Numbered from the stretch's first letter, positions 1-8,994 are shown. The stretch: 52,727 bases of DNA from JAGLSB01 sp023135955 (GCA_030673645.1 DAOVIO010000012.1:1-52727), one strand, 5' to 3'. Made by a program: numbers and translations. Notes: a model not told the origin generated them from the letters alone.

Positions 1-298
1 CTCTTGCTGGTTACTCTTTCTGGTTACTCTTTCTGGTTACTCTTGCTGGTTACTCTTGCTGGTTACTCTTGCTGGTTACTCTTGCTGGTTACTCTTGCTG
101 GTTACTCTTGCTGTTTACTCTTGCTGGTTACTCTTGCTGGTTCTCTTGCTGGTTACTCTTTCTGGTTACTCTTTCTGGTTACTCTTGCTGGTTACTCTTG
201 CTGTTTACTCTTGCTGTTTACTCTTGCTGGTTACTCTTGCTGGTTACTCTTGCTGTTTACTCTTGCTGGTTACTCTTGCTGGTTACTCTTGCTGGTTA
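1..298. repeat. 13-bp minisatellite, 23 tandem units
   Basis: The unit is ctcttgctggtta. I count 23 consecutive copies, 22 of 13 bp and one of 12 bp (131-142, missing the final a). Variation is restricted to unit position 6 (g or t) and position 10 (g or t), giving three variants; the order A-B-B-A occurs at both 1-52 and 143-194, which suggests larger block duplication. Because 13 is not a multiple of 3, every + frame is open and reads as a 13-residue hydrophobic peptide repeat, so the open frames here are a by-product of the repeat and I do not call a gene. The array begins at the window edge, so its true length is unknown. Confidence 0.95.
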
Positions 299-311
299 CT
301 GGTTGTTGACA

Positions 312-370
312 CACGACATCACATTATCACGAAATCACGTTATCACGACATCACGTTATCACGTTATCAC
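312..370. repeat. 8-bp tandem repeat, about 7 units
   Basis: Units of the form cacgttat / cacgacat / cacattat / cacgaaat follow one another from 312 to 367, with a partial unit to 370. The array begins 14 bases after the 13-bp minisatellite and is unrelated to it in sequence. No gene is visible between 1 and 487 apart from frames opened by the two repeats; the remaining part (371-487) holds the promoter of the sulfur operon. Confidence 0.85.
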
Positions 371-416
371 TCCCAACCATGATATATATCATAAACTGAT
401 AATTGTCATAATTGTT

Positions 417-450
417 TTTGTGAATCGTATAACAATTGATTCTAATTTTG
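417..450 (+). promoter_or_regulatory. Bacteroidota-type promoter of sulfur operon
   Basis: A -33 element TTTG (417-420) is followed after 22 bases by TAATTTTG (443-450), a full match to the Bacteroidota -7 consensus TAnnTTTG, with a spacer inside the usual 17-23 range. This places transcription start near 457, about 30 bases before the start codon at 488. It is the best promoter match I found in the window. Confidence 0.6.
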
Positions 451-487
451 TTTAAAAATACAAGTTAATAACTTAAAAGCAAAGATT

Positions 488-1726
488 ATGCAACGACTGG
501 TTATTTTAGGTGGAGGTACTGCTGGCACTATGATGGCTAATAAACTCCGTAAAGCTCTCGACAGGGAAGATTGGGAAATCACACTTGTTGACAAGCATAA
601 AACACATTATTATCAACCTGGATTATTATTTATTCCATTTGGAATTTATAATAAGCAGGATGTCATTAAGCCTAAAGGAGACTTTTTCCCTGCAGGTGTA
701 AATATTGTTTATTCCAGAATCGATAAGGTGAATAAGGATAACAATCAGGTATTATTGGATGAAGGCAGAGTTTTACAATACGACCTTCTTATTATTGCTA
801 CTGGTGCTCAGACCCGCCCGGATGAAACTCCTGGAATGAAGGATAAATTATGGTATAAGAATATCTTCGATTTCTACACTATTGAAGGTGCGCTTGCCTT
901 ACAAAGCTTTTTTAAATCGTGGCAAGGTGGAAAACTGGTTATGGCTATTACTGAATTACCTTTTAAATGTCCTGTAGCCCCTATAGAATTTGTTTGTCTG
1001 GCTGAAGCATTTTTCGCCAGGAAAGGTATGAGAGATAAGGTTGACATTACCTTTGTTACTCCTCTTCCCGGCGCATTTACCAAACCTGTAGCTACAAAAA
1101 TGCTTAGCGAATTACTGGCTGAGAAAAACATCAAAATTGTTCCCGATTTTTATATTGAAAAAATTGATAATGAAAATAAAAAGCTGATCTCTTACGATGG
1201 TTTAGAAGTAGATTTTGATGTACTTACCATCGTCCCAATGAATATGGGCGATGAAATGGTGGAAAGAAGTGGATTTGGCGATGATATGAATTTTATACCT
1301 ACTAATAAAGAAACCCTGCAAGCCGATTTTGCGGAGAACATCTTTGTTATTGGTGATGCTGCTAATCTACCGACTTCAAAAGCAGGATCTGTAGCCCACT
1401 TTGCCGGTGAAATTCTCTTTGATAATATTTTGAGTTTCATTGACGGAAGACCTCTGATGGCAAAATTCGACGGACATGCGAATTGTTATATCGAAACTGG
1501 TTATGGAAAGGGAGCTCTTATTGATTTTAATTACACTACAGAGCCCTTACCGGGTACTTTTCCTCTCCCGGGAATTGGCCCATTTGGATTACTGAAGAAC
1601 ACCAAAATAAATCACTATGGGAAAATTATTTTCCGTTGGATTTATTGGCATATTCTACTGAAAGGTAAAGAAATGCCCATTGAAGCACATATGACTATGG
1701 CAGGGAAGAAAACGGTTTCATCCTGA
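488..1726 (+). CDS. sqr: Sulfide:quinone oxidoreductase-like FAD protein
   Basis: This 412-residue flavoprotein should oxidise sulfide to polysulfide or zero-valent sulfur and pass electrons to the quinone pool at the membrane. An N-terminal Rossmann motif GGGTAG (8-13) and the second FAD-binding segment VIGDAANLP (287-295) fit the SQR/NDH-2 family. Cys161 in KCPVAPIE and Cys333 in NCYIETG occupy the positions of the two redox cysteines conserved in SQRs; Cys170 is a third. The C-terminus carries an aromatic amphipathic stretch (IIFRWIYWHILL, about 380-391) typical of the monotopic membrane anchor. Length is normal. It is the first gene of a four-gene sulfur operon; the next gene starts 14 bases after its stop. 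A sulfide-detoxifying or energy-conserving role is inferred from the family. The SQR subtype is not resolved. Confidence 0.88.
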   Translation: MQRLVILGGGTAGTMMANKLRKALDREDWEITLVDKHKTHYYQPGLLFIPFGIYNKQDVIKPKGDFFPAGVNIVYSRIDKVNKDNNQVLLDEGRVLQYDLLIIATGAQTRPDETPGMKDKLWYKNIFDFYTIEGALALQSFFKSWQGGKLVMAITELPFKCPVAPIEFVCLAEAFFARKGMRDKVDITFVTPLPGAFTKPVATKMLSELLAEKNIKIVPDFYIEKIDNENKKLISYDGLEVDFDVLTIVPMNMGDEMVERSGFGDDMNFIPTNKETLQADFAENIFVIGDAANLPTSKAGSVAHFAGEILFDNILSFIDGRPLMAKFDGHANCYIETGYGKGALIDFNYTTEPLPGTFPLPGIGPFGLLKNTKINHYGKIIFRWIYWHILLKGKEMPIEAHMTMAGKKTVSS

Positions 1727-1740
1727 TAAAGATTTAAATT

Positions 1741-2415
1741 ATGGAGACAAATAGTATACAATCACAAATAGATGAGATTAATGGAAAAGTTGATCTTATT
1801 CTCGATTATGTCAACCAACAAAGGCTGAAATCAGGAGCTATTGAGGATCTTATTGCTGACTTGTCTATTGTAGGAAAGGATGTCTATGATAGCACTGTTC
1901 AGGAATTGGATAATCAGCATGTAGAAATTGATCCTGATGAGCTTAGGTCGCTTGGAATTCGCTTAATAAAGAATGTAAAGACCTTTAACACTCTGCTTTC
2001 TACCTTGGAAAGCGCAAATGATTTTATTAAAGATGCAGGTCCAATTGCAAATGAAGTAATTATCGATTTCTCAAAAAAACTCAATGAGTTTGAACAAAAG
2101 GGATACTTCGATTTTATTGCAGAATTGGGGAATGTAATGGATAATGTTGTTACTCACTTCAGTAAAGAAGATGTACATGATTTAGCTGAAAGCATTGTAA
2201 ATATTCTGGATACAGTAAAAAGTCTTACACAACCAGAAATGATGAATGCCTTGAATAATGGAATCAAAGTTTATACAAGTCTGGAAATACAGGATATACC
2301 TGAATACTCTATTCTGAAATTATTAAAAGAGATGCGACAACCGGAAATGAAACGTACACTTGGATTTTTAGTGACATTTCTAAAAAATCTGTCATCGCAG
2401 GAAAAAATAAATTAA
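1741..2415 (+). CDS. DUF1641 family protein
   Basis: This 224-residue soluble, mostly helical protein matches the DUF1641 (YrhD/YjgD-like) pattern in its C-terminal third, where a helix reading YTSLEIQDIPEYSILKLLKE (about 179-198) is followed by a helix ending in FLVTFLKNL. No signal peptide, membrane segment or cysteine pair is seen. DUF1641 proteins are commonly encoded beside oxidoreductases, including SQRs and formate dehydrogenases, and are thought to be accessory factors; their biochemical role is not established. Here it follows sqr by 14 bases and precedes the DsrC-like gene by 25 bases, so it probably assists SQR or the onward transfer of sulfane sulfur. Family call is from pattern only. 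Confidence 0.7.
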   Translation: METNSIQSQIDEINGKVDLILDYVNQQRLKSGAIEDLIADLSIVGKDVYDSTVQELDNQHVEIDPDELRSLGIRLIKNVKTFNTLLSTLESANDFIKDAGPIANEVIIDFSKKLNEFEQKGYFDFIAELGNVMDNVVTHFSKEDVHDLAESIVNILDTVKSLTQPEMMNALNNGIKVYTSLEIQDIPEYSILKLLKEMRQPEMKRTLGFLVTFLKNLSSQEKIN

Positions 2416-2440
2416 CACATACTAATTAAATACAATTAAA

Positions 2441-2749
2441 ATGGAAAAAACAATTGCAGGAAAATCAATCGAGCTTACGGAAGATGGTTACATGACTGAT
2501 TCAACACAATGGGATCATGAAATTGCCAATGGTATAGCTCAAGAAGAAAAAATTGAACTTGGAGAAAAACATTTTCAAGTACTTAAGTTTCTTAGAGAAA
2601 AACAAGAAAGCGGTGCTACTCTAACTATTCGATCAGTTGGCAAGTCAGGAATCGTCGACATCAAAGAATTCTACACTCTCTTTCCGGGAGGACCTCTAAA
2701 AAAAGCAACTCGTATTGCTGGTATTCCCAAACCAAGCAGCTGTGTCTAA
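2441..2749 (+). CDS. DsrC/TusE-family sulfur carrier, single-cysteine type
   Basis: The 102-residue protein has the DsrC/TusE fold signature: an N-terminal GYMTDSTQWD-like segment and a C-terminal arm ending IPKPSSCV with the penultimate cysteine that carries persulfide in this family. True DsrC partners of dissimilatory sulfite reductase have a second cysteine 11 residues upstream; here that position is threonine (in KKATRIAG), so it belongs with TusE-like single-cysteine proteins. In Proteobacteria TusE hands sulfur to MnmA for tRNA thiolation. In this operon, next to SQR and a DsrE-family protein, it more likely receives sulfur released by SQR. No dsrAB is present in the window. The family is certain; the pathway is inferred. 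Confidence 0.85.
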   Translation: MEKTIAGKSIELTEDGYMTDSTQWDHEIANGIAQEEKIELGEKHFQVLKFLREKQESGATLTIRSVGKSGIVDIKEFYTLFPGGPLKKATRIAGIPKPSSCV

Positions 2750-2767
2750 ATATTAAAAATTAAAATC

Positions 2768-3271
2768 ATGAGTAAAAAAAATGAAAATCCCTTAAAAAAA
2801 GTCTGTATTATATGTGCTAAAGCCTCAATTGAAGACGTATATGCAACTCTCGTAATGGCTAATGGAGCTGTTATGGAAGGTATAGAAGCAAAAGTATTCT
2901 TTACCTTTTTCGGATTGGATGGAATAACAAAGAAACAAATGAAAAAACTTCATACAGCGACGGTTGGGAATCCCGGGATGCGTATGCCAGGCGGACTACC
3001 CTTCCCTACTCTTCTGGGTCTAATTCCTGGTGTTGAAGCCGGTGTTTCAACAATGATGAAAGGAACAATGGACAAACTGGATATTCCTCCTGTTGAAGAA
3101 TTCCTGGAAATGATAACAGCTGGTGGAGGAGAAATCTATGCCTGCAAACTCGCTATGGACATGTTCAAGCTGGAATTAAAGGATTTATGGGAAGGAACCA
3201 GCGGTGTACTTACTATTGGTGAATTTTATGAACGATGTGATGGAGAGAATACGCAGATTATATTTACTTGA
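2768..3271 (+). CDS. DsrE-family sulfurtransferase-like protein
   Basis: A 167-residue protein of the DsrE/DsrF-like superfamily, closest in layout to the DsrE2 type. It has a beta-strand start (KKVCIICAKASIEDVY), a long middle insertion rich in glycine, proline and methionine (about 70-105), and the conserved cysteine in IYACKLAMDMF (Cys about 126) that accepts persulfide in this superfamily. An additional CxxC-like pair lies near the start (Cys13, Cys16). It follows the DsrC/TusE-like gene by 18 bases and is the last gene of the operon. The expected role is cytoplasmic sulfur relay between SQR-derived persulfide and the DsrC-like carrier. The insertion could make it membrane-associated; there is no clear transmembrane helix. 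Confidence 0.8.
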   Translation: MSKKNENPLKKVCIICAKASIEDVYATLVMANGAVMEGIEAKVFFTFFGLDGITKKQMKKLHTATVGNPGMRMPGGLPFPTLLGLIPGVEAGVSTMMKGTMDKLDIPPVEEFLEMITAGGGEIYACKLAMDMFKLELKDLWEGTSGVLTIGEFYERCDGENTQIIFT

Positions 3272-3644
3272 TATTATTATTTTTGAAATATTTTTTTCAG
3301 AATGATAATTTGAAAGAAAACTATTGAGCTAAGTTTCGCAGAGGTTTACATCAGCGCCTACGCATTTAAAATATCTAACGCAGAGTGCCTTATGGACGAC
3401 CACATGATTTCAATAAGTCTGGAAAGCCTAAATATTAATAACCACGGGGGTTACCCGTGGTTTGAAATCGGAATATAATACTTGATTGTATTATATCAGA
3501 TATAATGAAATATTGCTGTTTTCGTATCTTTAACTATTAATAAAAAACCCGAGGCAGCGCCATCGAGGTATTAAAAGTTGTTTACCATGCAACAGATTTA
3601 TTTCCGATCCAGGGTCGGGGAATAAACCACTACAGATTTAAGTC
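3272..3644. repeat. Gene-free stretch with REP-like palindromic element
   Basis: No convincing gene lies here. The clearest structure is a perfect 9-bp inverted repeat, aaccacggg (3440-3448) and cccgtggtt (3454-3462), around the loop ggtta. Further on are short GC-rich blocks unlike the AT-rich surroundings, including gaggcagcgcc (about 3551-3561) and a small stem around ccgatccagggtcgg (about 3605-3619). The hairpin plus separated GC-rich blocks resembles the dispersed non-autonomous elements linked to IS200/RAYT-type transposases in Bacteroidota, but no transposase is present. The hairpin has no T-tract, so it is a poor terminator candidate. Identification as a mobile-element derivative is inference. 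Confidence 0.45.
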
Positions 3645-4958
3645 CTACTGATTCAAGAAAACCGGTTTAAATGTTAGCATAACATAAAACCAAAATGGTT
3701 CACCTGCTGGATTACTATCTGAAAAATTTCCAAGTTTAAGAGCTTCCATAGTCTCTGAAGTAATATAATAGGAAATCCCAGTACTTAATCCAAACTGAGG
3801 ATTAAATGAATGACTAAATGCTAAATCTATTTCAGATCCAAGTTTCTTATCGTAAAATTCTGTAGAATTTATATCATGAGTAAGATTATTCTGTAATAAG
3901 AAATAATGATACTGCAGACTCAATTTAGATTTACTTCCGGCCGTGTATTCAATCTTTATGGCAGGATTCACCAAACCAGCTCCCTTTGTAGATGAAGGTA
4001 GATATATGAATTGATTCATTGATCCATTATAAATATATCCAGCACCATACAAGTTATCAAAAGCATGGTTTGTTTCATGATATGTAGGATCTTGTTCTGA
4101 GTCATCATTTCCTGAGAAAACATCAAAGGAAATGCTTGGTTTAAATTTGCCCATAGTAAATCCTAATTCACCGGAATACATATAAGACTCAACAGAATTC
4201 CCTGCTGCTTCTTCACCAAATTGATAATAAAATTCGCTCCTGAAACTTAAATTTCCGGCTTTCAATGTATAATATGACCCCATAGTATACTTTAAATTAA
4301 AGACATCACTTGTTCCCGGCTTTTGGTATATTGTATTGATAAAAGAAAAAGAAAGATATGAGTTAGCAAGCGTTTTTTTCAGGTACATGAAATTCAGACT
4401 TTTCATTCGTCTGCCATCATCATAATAATCATTAGTACCAAAGCCAGTACCCGTTAAACGATCTTGCCTGCTATTCCATGAAAGTCCTAGATCTCCGGAA
4501 AAACCATTTTTTGCATATTTAAGAAGGGCTGCATCATAGGCTAATGCATAATGATTCCAGTTTCTCCATGATAGCAACTTCTGACTGTCATATTTGAGAT
4601 ATTGCCTTCCTAATTTCAAATTATAATATTCATTAAATTTGATATTAACCCATGATTCTTTTAAAGAAAAGCTAATAGAATCGCTCCATACACCAGTTTT
4701 TGATACAATTGACTGATCGCCCCATGCATTTGTAGCCTGAAATGATATTCTATATGTCAGATTTTCTGCTTTATAATCTAAATTTAAGCGTGATCTTTGA
4801 GCAGTATAAATAGCTGCAGGTGTATTTTCTTCTGGTAATTTTATAGATCCATGATTAACTTCTGTTCTGGTTCTGAGTTCACCTGAGATTTTCACTTGTG
4901 CGTAATTAGTACTTAGAAAAAGGATTGACATTAGAGTAAATAAAAAAAATTTCTTCAT
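3645..4958 (-). CDS. Outer-membrane beta-barrel protein, alginate-export-like
   Basis: The 437-residue product starts with a clear Sec signal peptide (MKKFFLFTLMSILFLSTNYAQ) and continues as a series of alternating polar and aromatic strands typical of a 14-18-strand barrel, opening with ISGELRTRTEV and ending with a final strand FWFYVMLTFKPVFL. The spacing of arginine- and aspartate-rich strands and the start of the mature protein fit the Alginate_exp porin family, which in Bacteroidota is a general outer-membrane channel rather than proof of alginate export. It is a single gene with no neighbouring exporter, facing away from the sulfur operon. Substrate unknown; a sulfur- or carboxylate-compound channel would be guesswork. 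An 8-bp hairpin (5001-5008/5022-5029) lies in its leader. Confidence 0.65.
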   Translation of the reverse strand: MKKFFLFTLMSILFLSTNYAQVKISGELRTRTEVNHGSIKLPEENTPAAIYTAQRSRLNLDYKAENLTYRISFQATNAWGDQSIVSKTGVWSDSISFSLKESWVNIKFNEYYNLKLGRQYLKYDSQKLLSWRNWNHYALAYDAALLKYAKNGFSGDLGLSWNSRQDRLTGTGFGTNDYYDDGRRMKSLNFMYLKKTLANSYLSFSFINTIYQKPGTSDVFNLKYTMGSYYTLKAGNLSFRSEFYYQFGEEAAGNSVESYMYSGELGFTMGKFKPSISFDVFSGNDDSEQDPTYHETNHAFDNLYGAGYIYNGSMNQFIYLPSSTKGAGLVNPAIKIEYTAGSKSKLSLQYHYFLLQNNLTHDINSTEFYDKKLGSEIDLAFSHSFNPQFGLSTGISYYITSETMEALKLGNFSDSNPAGEPFWFYVMLTFKPVFLNQ

Positions 4959-5095
4959 TATGCTATATAATTAATGTTAATATAAATTTAATAATATTAA
5001 CCAGTTTTTTCTAACAACCTTAAAACTGGCATTTTACAAAAAATAAAAAATAGATTAGGATAAGATATTTCAATAAATTACATTATAGTCTCCAT

Positions 5096-5129
5096 ACTAT
5101 TCTTGTATTTAAACTATTCTTGTATTTAA
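5096..5129. repeat. 17-bp perfect tandem duplication
   Basis: The 17-base string actattcttgtatttaa occurs twice head to tail at 5096-5112 and 5113-5129, in the gap between the barrel gene and the downstream end of the hybrid kinase. It is a simple local duplication with no coding content. Confidence 0.9.
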
Positions 5130-5225
5130 GATAAAGTTCAGACTAATTTGGAACCTACTGATTCCATACGGGCAGAAGGAAAAAAAGTTATAAAAATACT
5201 GTGTTTATTATAGGAATTCTGTAAT

Positions 5226-6329
5226 TTATTTTGTGTTAGGAGAATATGGAAGTGTAAAGATAAATGTAGTTCCAATACCTTCTTCGCTTTCAATCCGAAC
5301 TTTTCCCCCATTCTTTTCAGTAAAATCCTTAACAAGGAAAAGACCCAGACCGGATCCACTTTCTCCCTCAGTTCCCATACTTGCAGTTTTTTTATCGTTC
5401 CTGAATATATCAATCATTTTAGACTTGCTCATTCCTACGCCGTTATCTATTACACTTATTAATACTTCATCAGATTCGACAGTAGCTTGTAGCATTATCT
5501 TTCCTCCTTTGTGAGTAAACTTAATCGAATTGGAAATAAGATTCCTGAAAATAGTATTAACAGACTGGGAATCTGCATAAACATTAATATCATCAGATAT
5601 CTTGTTCTCAATTATAATATCCTTGTGTAAAGCTGTTACACTCAGCAACTGTACTACATTTTCTGCAAGCCTATGCAAATTCAATATCTCAGGATTAAGC
5701 TTAACCTCATTTGATTGGGATTCTGCCCATATTAATAGATTTTCAAGAAGTCCAAGGCCTTTCTTTGATGTTTCATGAATAATCTGCATGAAGGAATCCT
5801 TTTTATCCTGAGGAATATTCTGATTCATAATAAGAATATTAGAAAAACCAATTAAAGCATTAAAAGGCGACCTCATATCGTGTGCAATAATTTTAAAAAA
5901 TTTATTCTTCACTTCAATACTATCCATCAAAGCTTGCTTTGACTTTTGCAATTCAAGATGAATTTTTACCCTTTGAAGTAACACTTTTGACTGAAATGGT
6001 TTTGTTACAAAATCTATAGCTCCAAGTTCAAAGCCTTTGACTACTTGCTCCACTTCAGTATTTGCAGTTAAAAAAATCACTGGAATTTCCTTTGTTGAAT
6101 CACTTTTCTTTAATCTTTTACAAACTTCGTAGCCATCGATTACAGGCATATTAATATCCAGTAGAATCAAATCTGGTTTATCCTCATTAACACTATCTAG
6201 AGCTTCTTGCCCATTCATCGCCATAGCAATTTCGTAATCCTGGTCTCCTAAAATATTCCCCAGAACCTGAATATTCTCCGCTATATCATCTACGATAAGA
6301 ATTTTCGAATTTTTTATATCTACTTCCAC
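5226..6329 (-). CDS. Response regulator-histidine kinase hybrid (REC-HisKA-HATPase)
   Basis: A 367-residue soluble signalling protein. The N-terminal receiver (about 8-125) has the acidic pair in IVDD, the phospho-acceptor Asp58 (LILLDINMP) and the K of VTKPF. A short linker leads to a dimerisation/phosphotransfer domain with His150 (KIIAHDMRSPF), then an ATP-binding domain with N-box NLISNSIKFT, G1 DNGVGM and G2 GSGLGLF. There is no sensor or membrane segment, so input must come through phosphorylation of its receiver. It has the same architecture as the protein at 12084-13211. It lies 91 bases downstream of the membrane hybrid kinase at 6421-8994 on the same strand, which makes that protein a plausible phosphodonor or partner. 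Confidence 0.92.
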   Translation of the reverse strand: MEVDIKNSKILIVDDIAENIQVLGNILGDQDYEIAMAMNGQEALDSVNEDKPDLILLDINMPVIDGYEVCKRLKKSDSTKEIPVIFLTANTEVEQVVKGFELGAIDFVTKPFQSKVLLQRVKIHLELQKSKQALMDSIEVKNKFFKIIAHDMRSPFNALIGFSNILIMNQNIPQDKKDSFMQIIHETSKKGLGLLENLLIWAESQSNEVKLNPEILNLHRLAENVVQLLSVTALHKDIIIENKISDDINVYADSQSVNTIFRNLISNSIKFTHKGGKIMLQATVESDEVLISVIDNGVGMSKSKMIDIFRNDKKTASMGTEGESGSGLGLFLVKDFTEKNGGKVRIESEEGIGTTFIFTLPYSPNTK

Positions 6330-6420
6330 AATACTATTTCTATTATTTTATAACTGGTGCTAATTTCAAGGTGCTAAACCAATACAAAGTAATTAGCTAT
6401 GTATTCATAATTTATGCAAA

Positions 6421-8994
6421 TCAGTCAGGATTAAATATCTCTTTCATTTGACTCAAAGTAGCTTTCACCGATTTAATATTAAAAGATTTAGCATGAGTAT
6501 CCAAATCTAAAGCTATTCTTTTCAAGCTGCTAATCCCCTGATTCTCTGCAATTATAATTAATGCAGTAGAAAATTCAGAAATCTTTTTAACAGAATTATT
6601 TTTAACAATAGCGATATAATGTTCTCCTAATTGATTAATTAGAAGTTCTTTTATATCATTAGAATTTTCCATTTCATTAATTTCAGTCTTAAAATCCTTA
6701 TCAGTTTGAAATGATTTTTCTACTCCATATACTCGTTGATCAGTCTTGTCAGAACCTGAGCTAACTTTTTCAAATTCAATATAATTTGCTAATTCATTGA
6801 TAAACACCTTCTTTGATATAGGTTTCGATAAATAACTATTACATATTTCTTTAAGATTCTTTTCATCAGTTTTAAATACAGAGGCTGATAAAGCAATGAT
6901 CGGAATATCTTTAATTTGCTTATCGTTTCTTATAATTTTCATCGCCTCATAACCACCCATAACAGGCATATGAATATCCATCAGAATTACATCGGGTAGA
7001 TATTTCCTGGCTTTTTCAACACCAATTTCTCCATTTTCAGCTTCAATAATCTCTACATTATGACTTTCCAAGAATCCTTTCAAAACTTTCCTGTTCGATT
7101 CCACATCTTCAACCAGCAATATTTTACCATTTTTTAAGAATCCTTCAAACATGATAGTTTGTTCACTATCTTCATCCTGCAATAAGGCAATATTTACATC
7201 ATCAAGTTTAATGCAAAAAATACTACCCACACCAATTTTACTTTTCACAAGTAATTCTCCCCCCATCATCTTTACAAGCCGCTTGGAAATATTAAGCCCT
7301 AATCCTGTTCCTCCATATTTACCTATACTCTGATGCTTTTGTTGTTTAAAAGCTTCGAATATTGTTTCAAGCTGATCTTCCGGAATTCCTATTCCCGTAT
7401 CAATAATCTCAAAACATAAGTTAACTGAACTTTTAAAAAACTTTTCAATTTTATCCTTCCACATCACGTTAATTGTTATTCCACCGCTAGAAGTAAAATT
7501 AACTGCATTCCCTAGAATATTAAATAATACCTGCCGTAACCGAGTGTCATCAAGCATTAGGCACTTGGGTAGAGTATCGTCAACATTTACTTTAAAATAT
7601 AAGCCTTTTTCCTTAATTCTAGTTCCAAATATCTTTTTGATATCATCTATAACCTTATGTGGATCAGAAGGATGCTTTTGTATTTCAATCCGCCCGGCTT
7701 CCATTTTTGATAGATCCAGGATATCATTTATTAATCTTAAAAGTGAGTTCCCACTTGTCATTATTCCCTCCAGATATTCAAGATTAGATTTATCAATAAT
7801 TTTACCTTCTATGATTTCTGAATATCCAAGAATTGCATTTAACGGAGTTCGAATTTCATGACTCATATTAGCAAGAAATTCTGATTTAGATCTCGTTGCA
7901 TTCTCAGCCTCCTTTTTTGCAATATTAGAATCTCTCAAAGCTTCTTTTAGCGCCTTACTGTACTCTTCATATTTTTTAGTTAAATTTTTTATTATATTCA
8001 CTATCAGGTATATAAGTATAAGGGCAAAAAGCAGGGTTATCCCACTTAAAATAGTTACTTTTTCTTTAGCCTTCGTAACAAATTTAGTCTGATCGAAAAT
8101 AAATACTATTTCCCCAATATATTCATCTGAGAAATCTCTCAATTCAATGCCACTATATAAAATATTTCCCTCTTTATAAATAAATGAGTCAGCACCCATT
8201 TTAATATCTTCAATAAATTCTTTGGTTATCAAGTCATCAATTTGAATATCTTGATCCACAATAGTATTCTCAAGAATAAAATGTTTCCTAATTTTACCAT
8301 TAGGATATGTATATTGCTGTCCATATTTAACTACCTTTCTATATTTCTCTCCATTTGCTAATACTATAAAGGAAAAATCGTTTGAATGATTTCGAAGAAA
8401 GTCAACAATAACATTAACTTCAAAAACTACTTCCACACTTCCCAAATAATTTTCTTCTGTATCAAAAATAGGAGAGATACCTCTGATTGCGAATCCACTT
8501 CTTCCAAACTCAACGCATTTAATAGGATTCTGGGTTTCAAAAACATACATTATTGAATGTCTGAATTTTGACAAATCATCCCCACCAGTTTGATCCCATT
8601 CTCTTAAAAAACTTATAGCAGGAGATTTATGAAAATGAATTCTATACTTTTCAAAATCAAGATTAGTTTTAATTTCATCCACAATAGGGCCAATTGTTGC
8701 ATTTATTAATGAAATCGCAGCTAAAGAGTCCTCTAGTAAATAAGCATCTCTTACTTCAGACATCTTAGCGATAGTAACCGCAACACTTAGTGCATGATTC
8801 TCATATTCATCAATTATATCCCCAATAACATGTATTTGGGTATGAATTGTATTATGAATTCTCTCTTCGAAATTATTCCTATAGTCGTAATAATTATATA
8901 TAGAAATGCTGAATACATAAATAACTATAAATAAAATTATCAAAACAGCAGCATATCTGATTGGTCCGAAACCGCTTTTATCCTTTTTTAGCAT
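6421..8994 (-). CDS. Membrane hybrid histidine kinase with Cache-like sensor
   Basis: 857 residues. One transmembrane helix (about 14-34) and a second (about 313-338) bracket a ~275-residue extracytoplasmic region that resembles a double-Cache ligand-binding module, including the stretch HFHKSPAISFLREWD and a later RGISPIFDTEENYLGSVEV. The cytoplasmic part holds HisKA with His379 (ANMSHEIRTPLN), HATPase with the G2 box GGTGLGLNIS, and a receiver (from about 628) with LMDIHMPVMGG and LSKPIS. The ~110-residue tail is helical and resembles an Hpt domain, but its only candidate motif, DTHAKSFNI, is weak, so phosphorelay output is uncertain. The ligand is unknown; a small organic acid is typical for such Cache domains. 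It precedes the REC-kinase at 5226-6329. Confidence 0.9.
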   Translation of the reverse strand: MLKKDKSGFGPIRYAAVLIILFIVIYVFSISIYNYYDYRNNFEERIHNTIHTQIHVIGDIIDEYENHALSVAVTIAKMSEVRDAYLLEDSLAAISLINATIGPIVDEIKTNLDFEKYRIHFHKSPAISFLREWDQTGGDDLSKFRHSIMYVFETQNPIKCVEFGRSGFAIRGISPIFDTEENYLGSVEVVFEVNVIVDFLRNHSNDFSFIVLANGEKYRKVVKYGQQYTYPNGKIRKHFILENTIVDQDIQIDDLITKEFIEDIKMGADSFIYKEGNILYSGIELRDFSDEYIGEIVFIFDQTKFVTKAKEKVTILSGITLLFALILIYLIVNIIKNLTKKYEEYSKALKEALRDSNIAKKEAENATRSKSEFLANMSHEIRTPLNAILGYSEIIEGKIIDKSNLEYLEGIMTSGNSLLRLINDILDLSKMEAGRIEIQKHPSDPHKVIDDIKKIFGTRIKEKGLYFKVNVDDTLPKCLMLDDTRLRQVLFNILGNAVNFTSSGGITINVMWKDKIEKFFKSSVNLCFEIIDTGIGIPEDQLETIFEAFKQQKHQSIGKYGGTGLGLNISKRLVKMMGGELLVKSKIGVGSIFCIKLDDVNIALLQDEDSEQTIMFEGFLKNGKILLVEDVESNRKVLKGFLESHNVEIIEAENGEIGVEKARKYLPDVILMDIHMPVMGGYEAMKIIRNDKQIKDIPIIALSASVFKTDEKNLKEICNSYLSKPISKKVFINELANYIEFEKVSSGSDKTDQRVYGVEKSFQTDKDFKTEINEMENSNDIKELLINQLGEHYIAIVKNNSVKKISEFSTALIIIAENQGISSLKRIALDLDTHAKSFNIKSVKATLSQMKEIFNPD

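Noticed and set aside
4..455. Three overlapping + frames encoding leucine-rich 13-residue peptide repeats
   Set aside because: They exist because a 13-bp tandem repeat keeps all frames open. No start signal, conserved end or domain supports a protein.
3440..3462. Inverted repeat considered as the terminator of the sulfur operon
   Set aside because: No T-run follows on the + strand and it lies about 170 bases after the last stop. A repeat element explains it better.
5138..5413. 91-codon - strand frame overlapping the hybrid kinase gene
   Set aside because: It lies in another frame of the well-supported kinase at 5226-6329 and has no domain.
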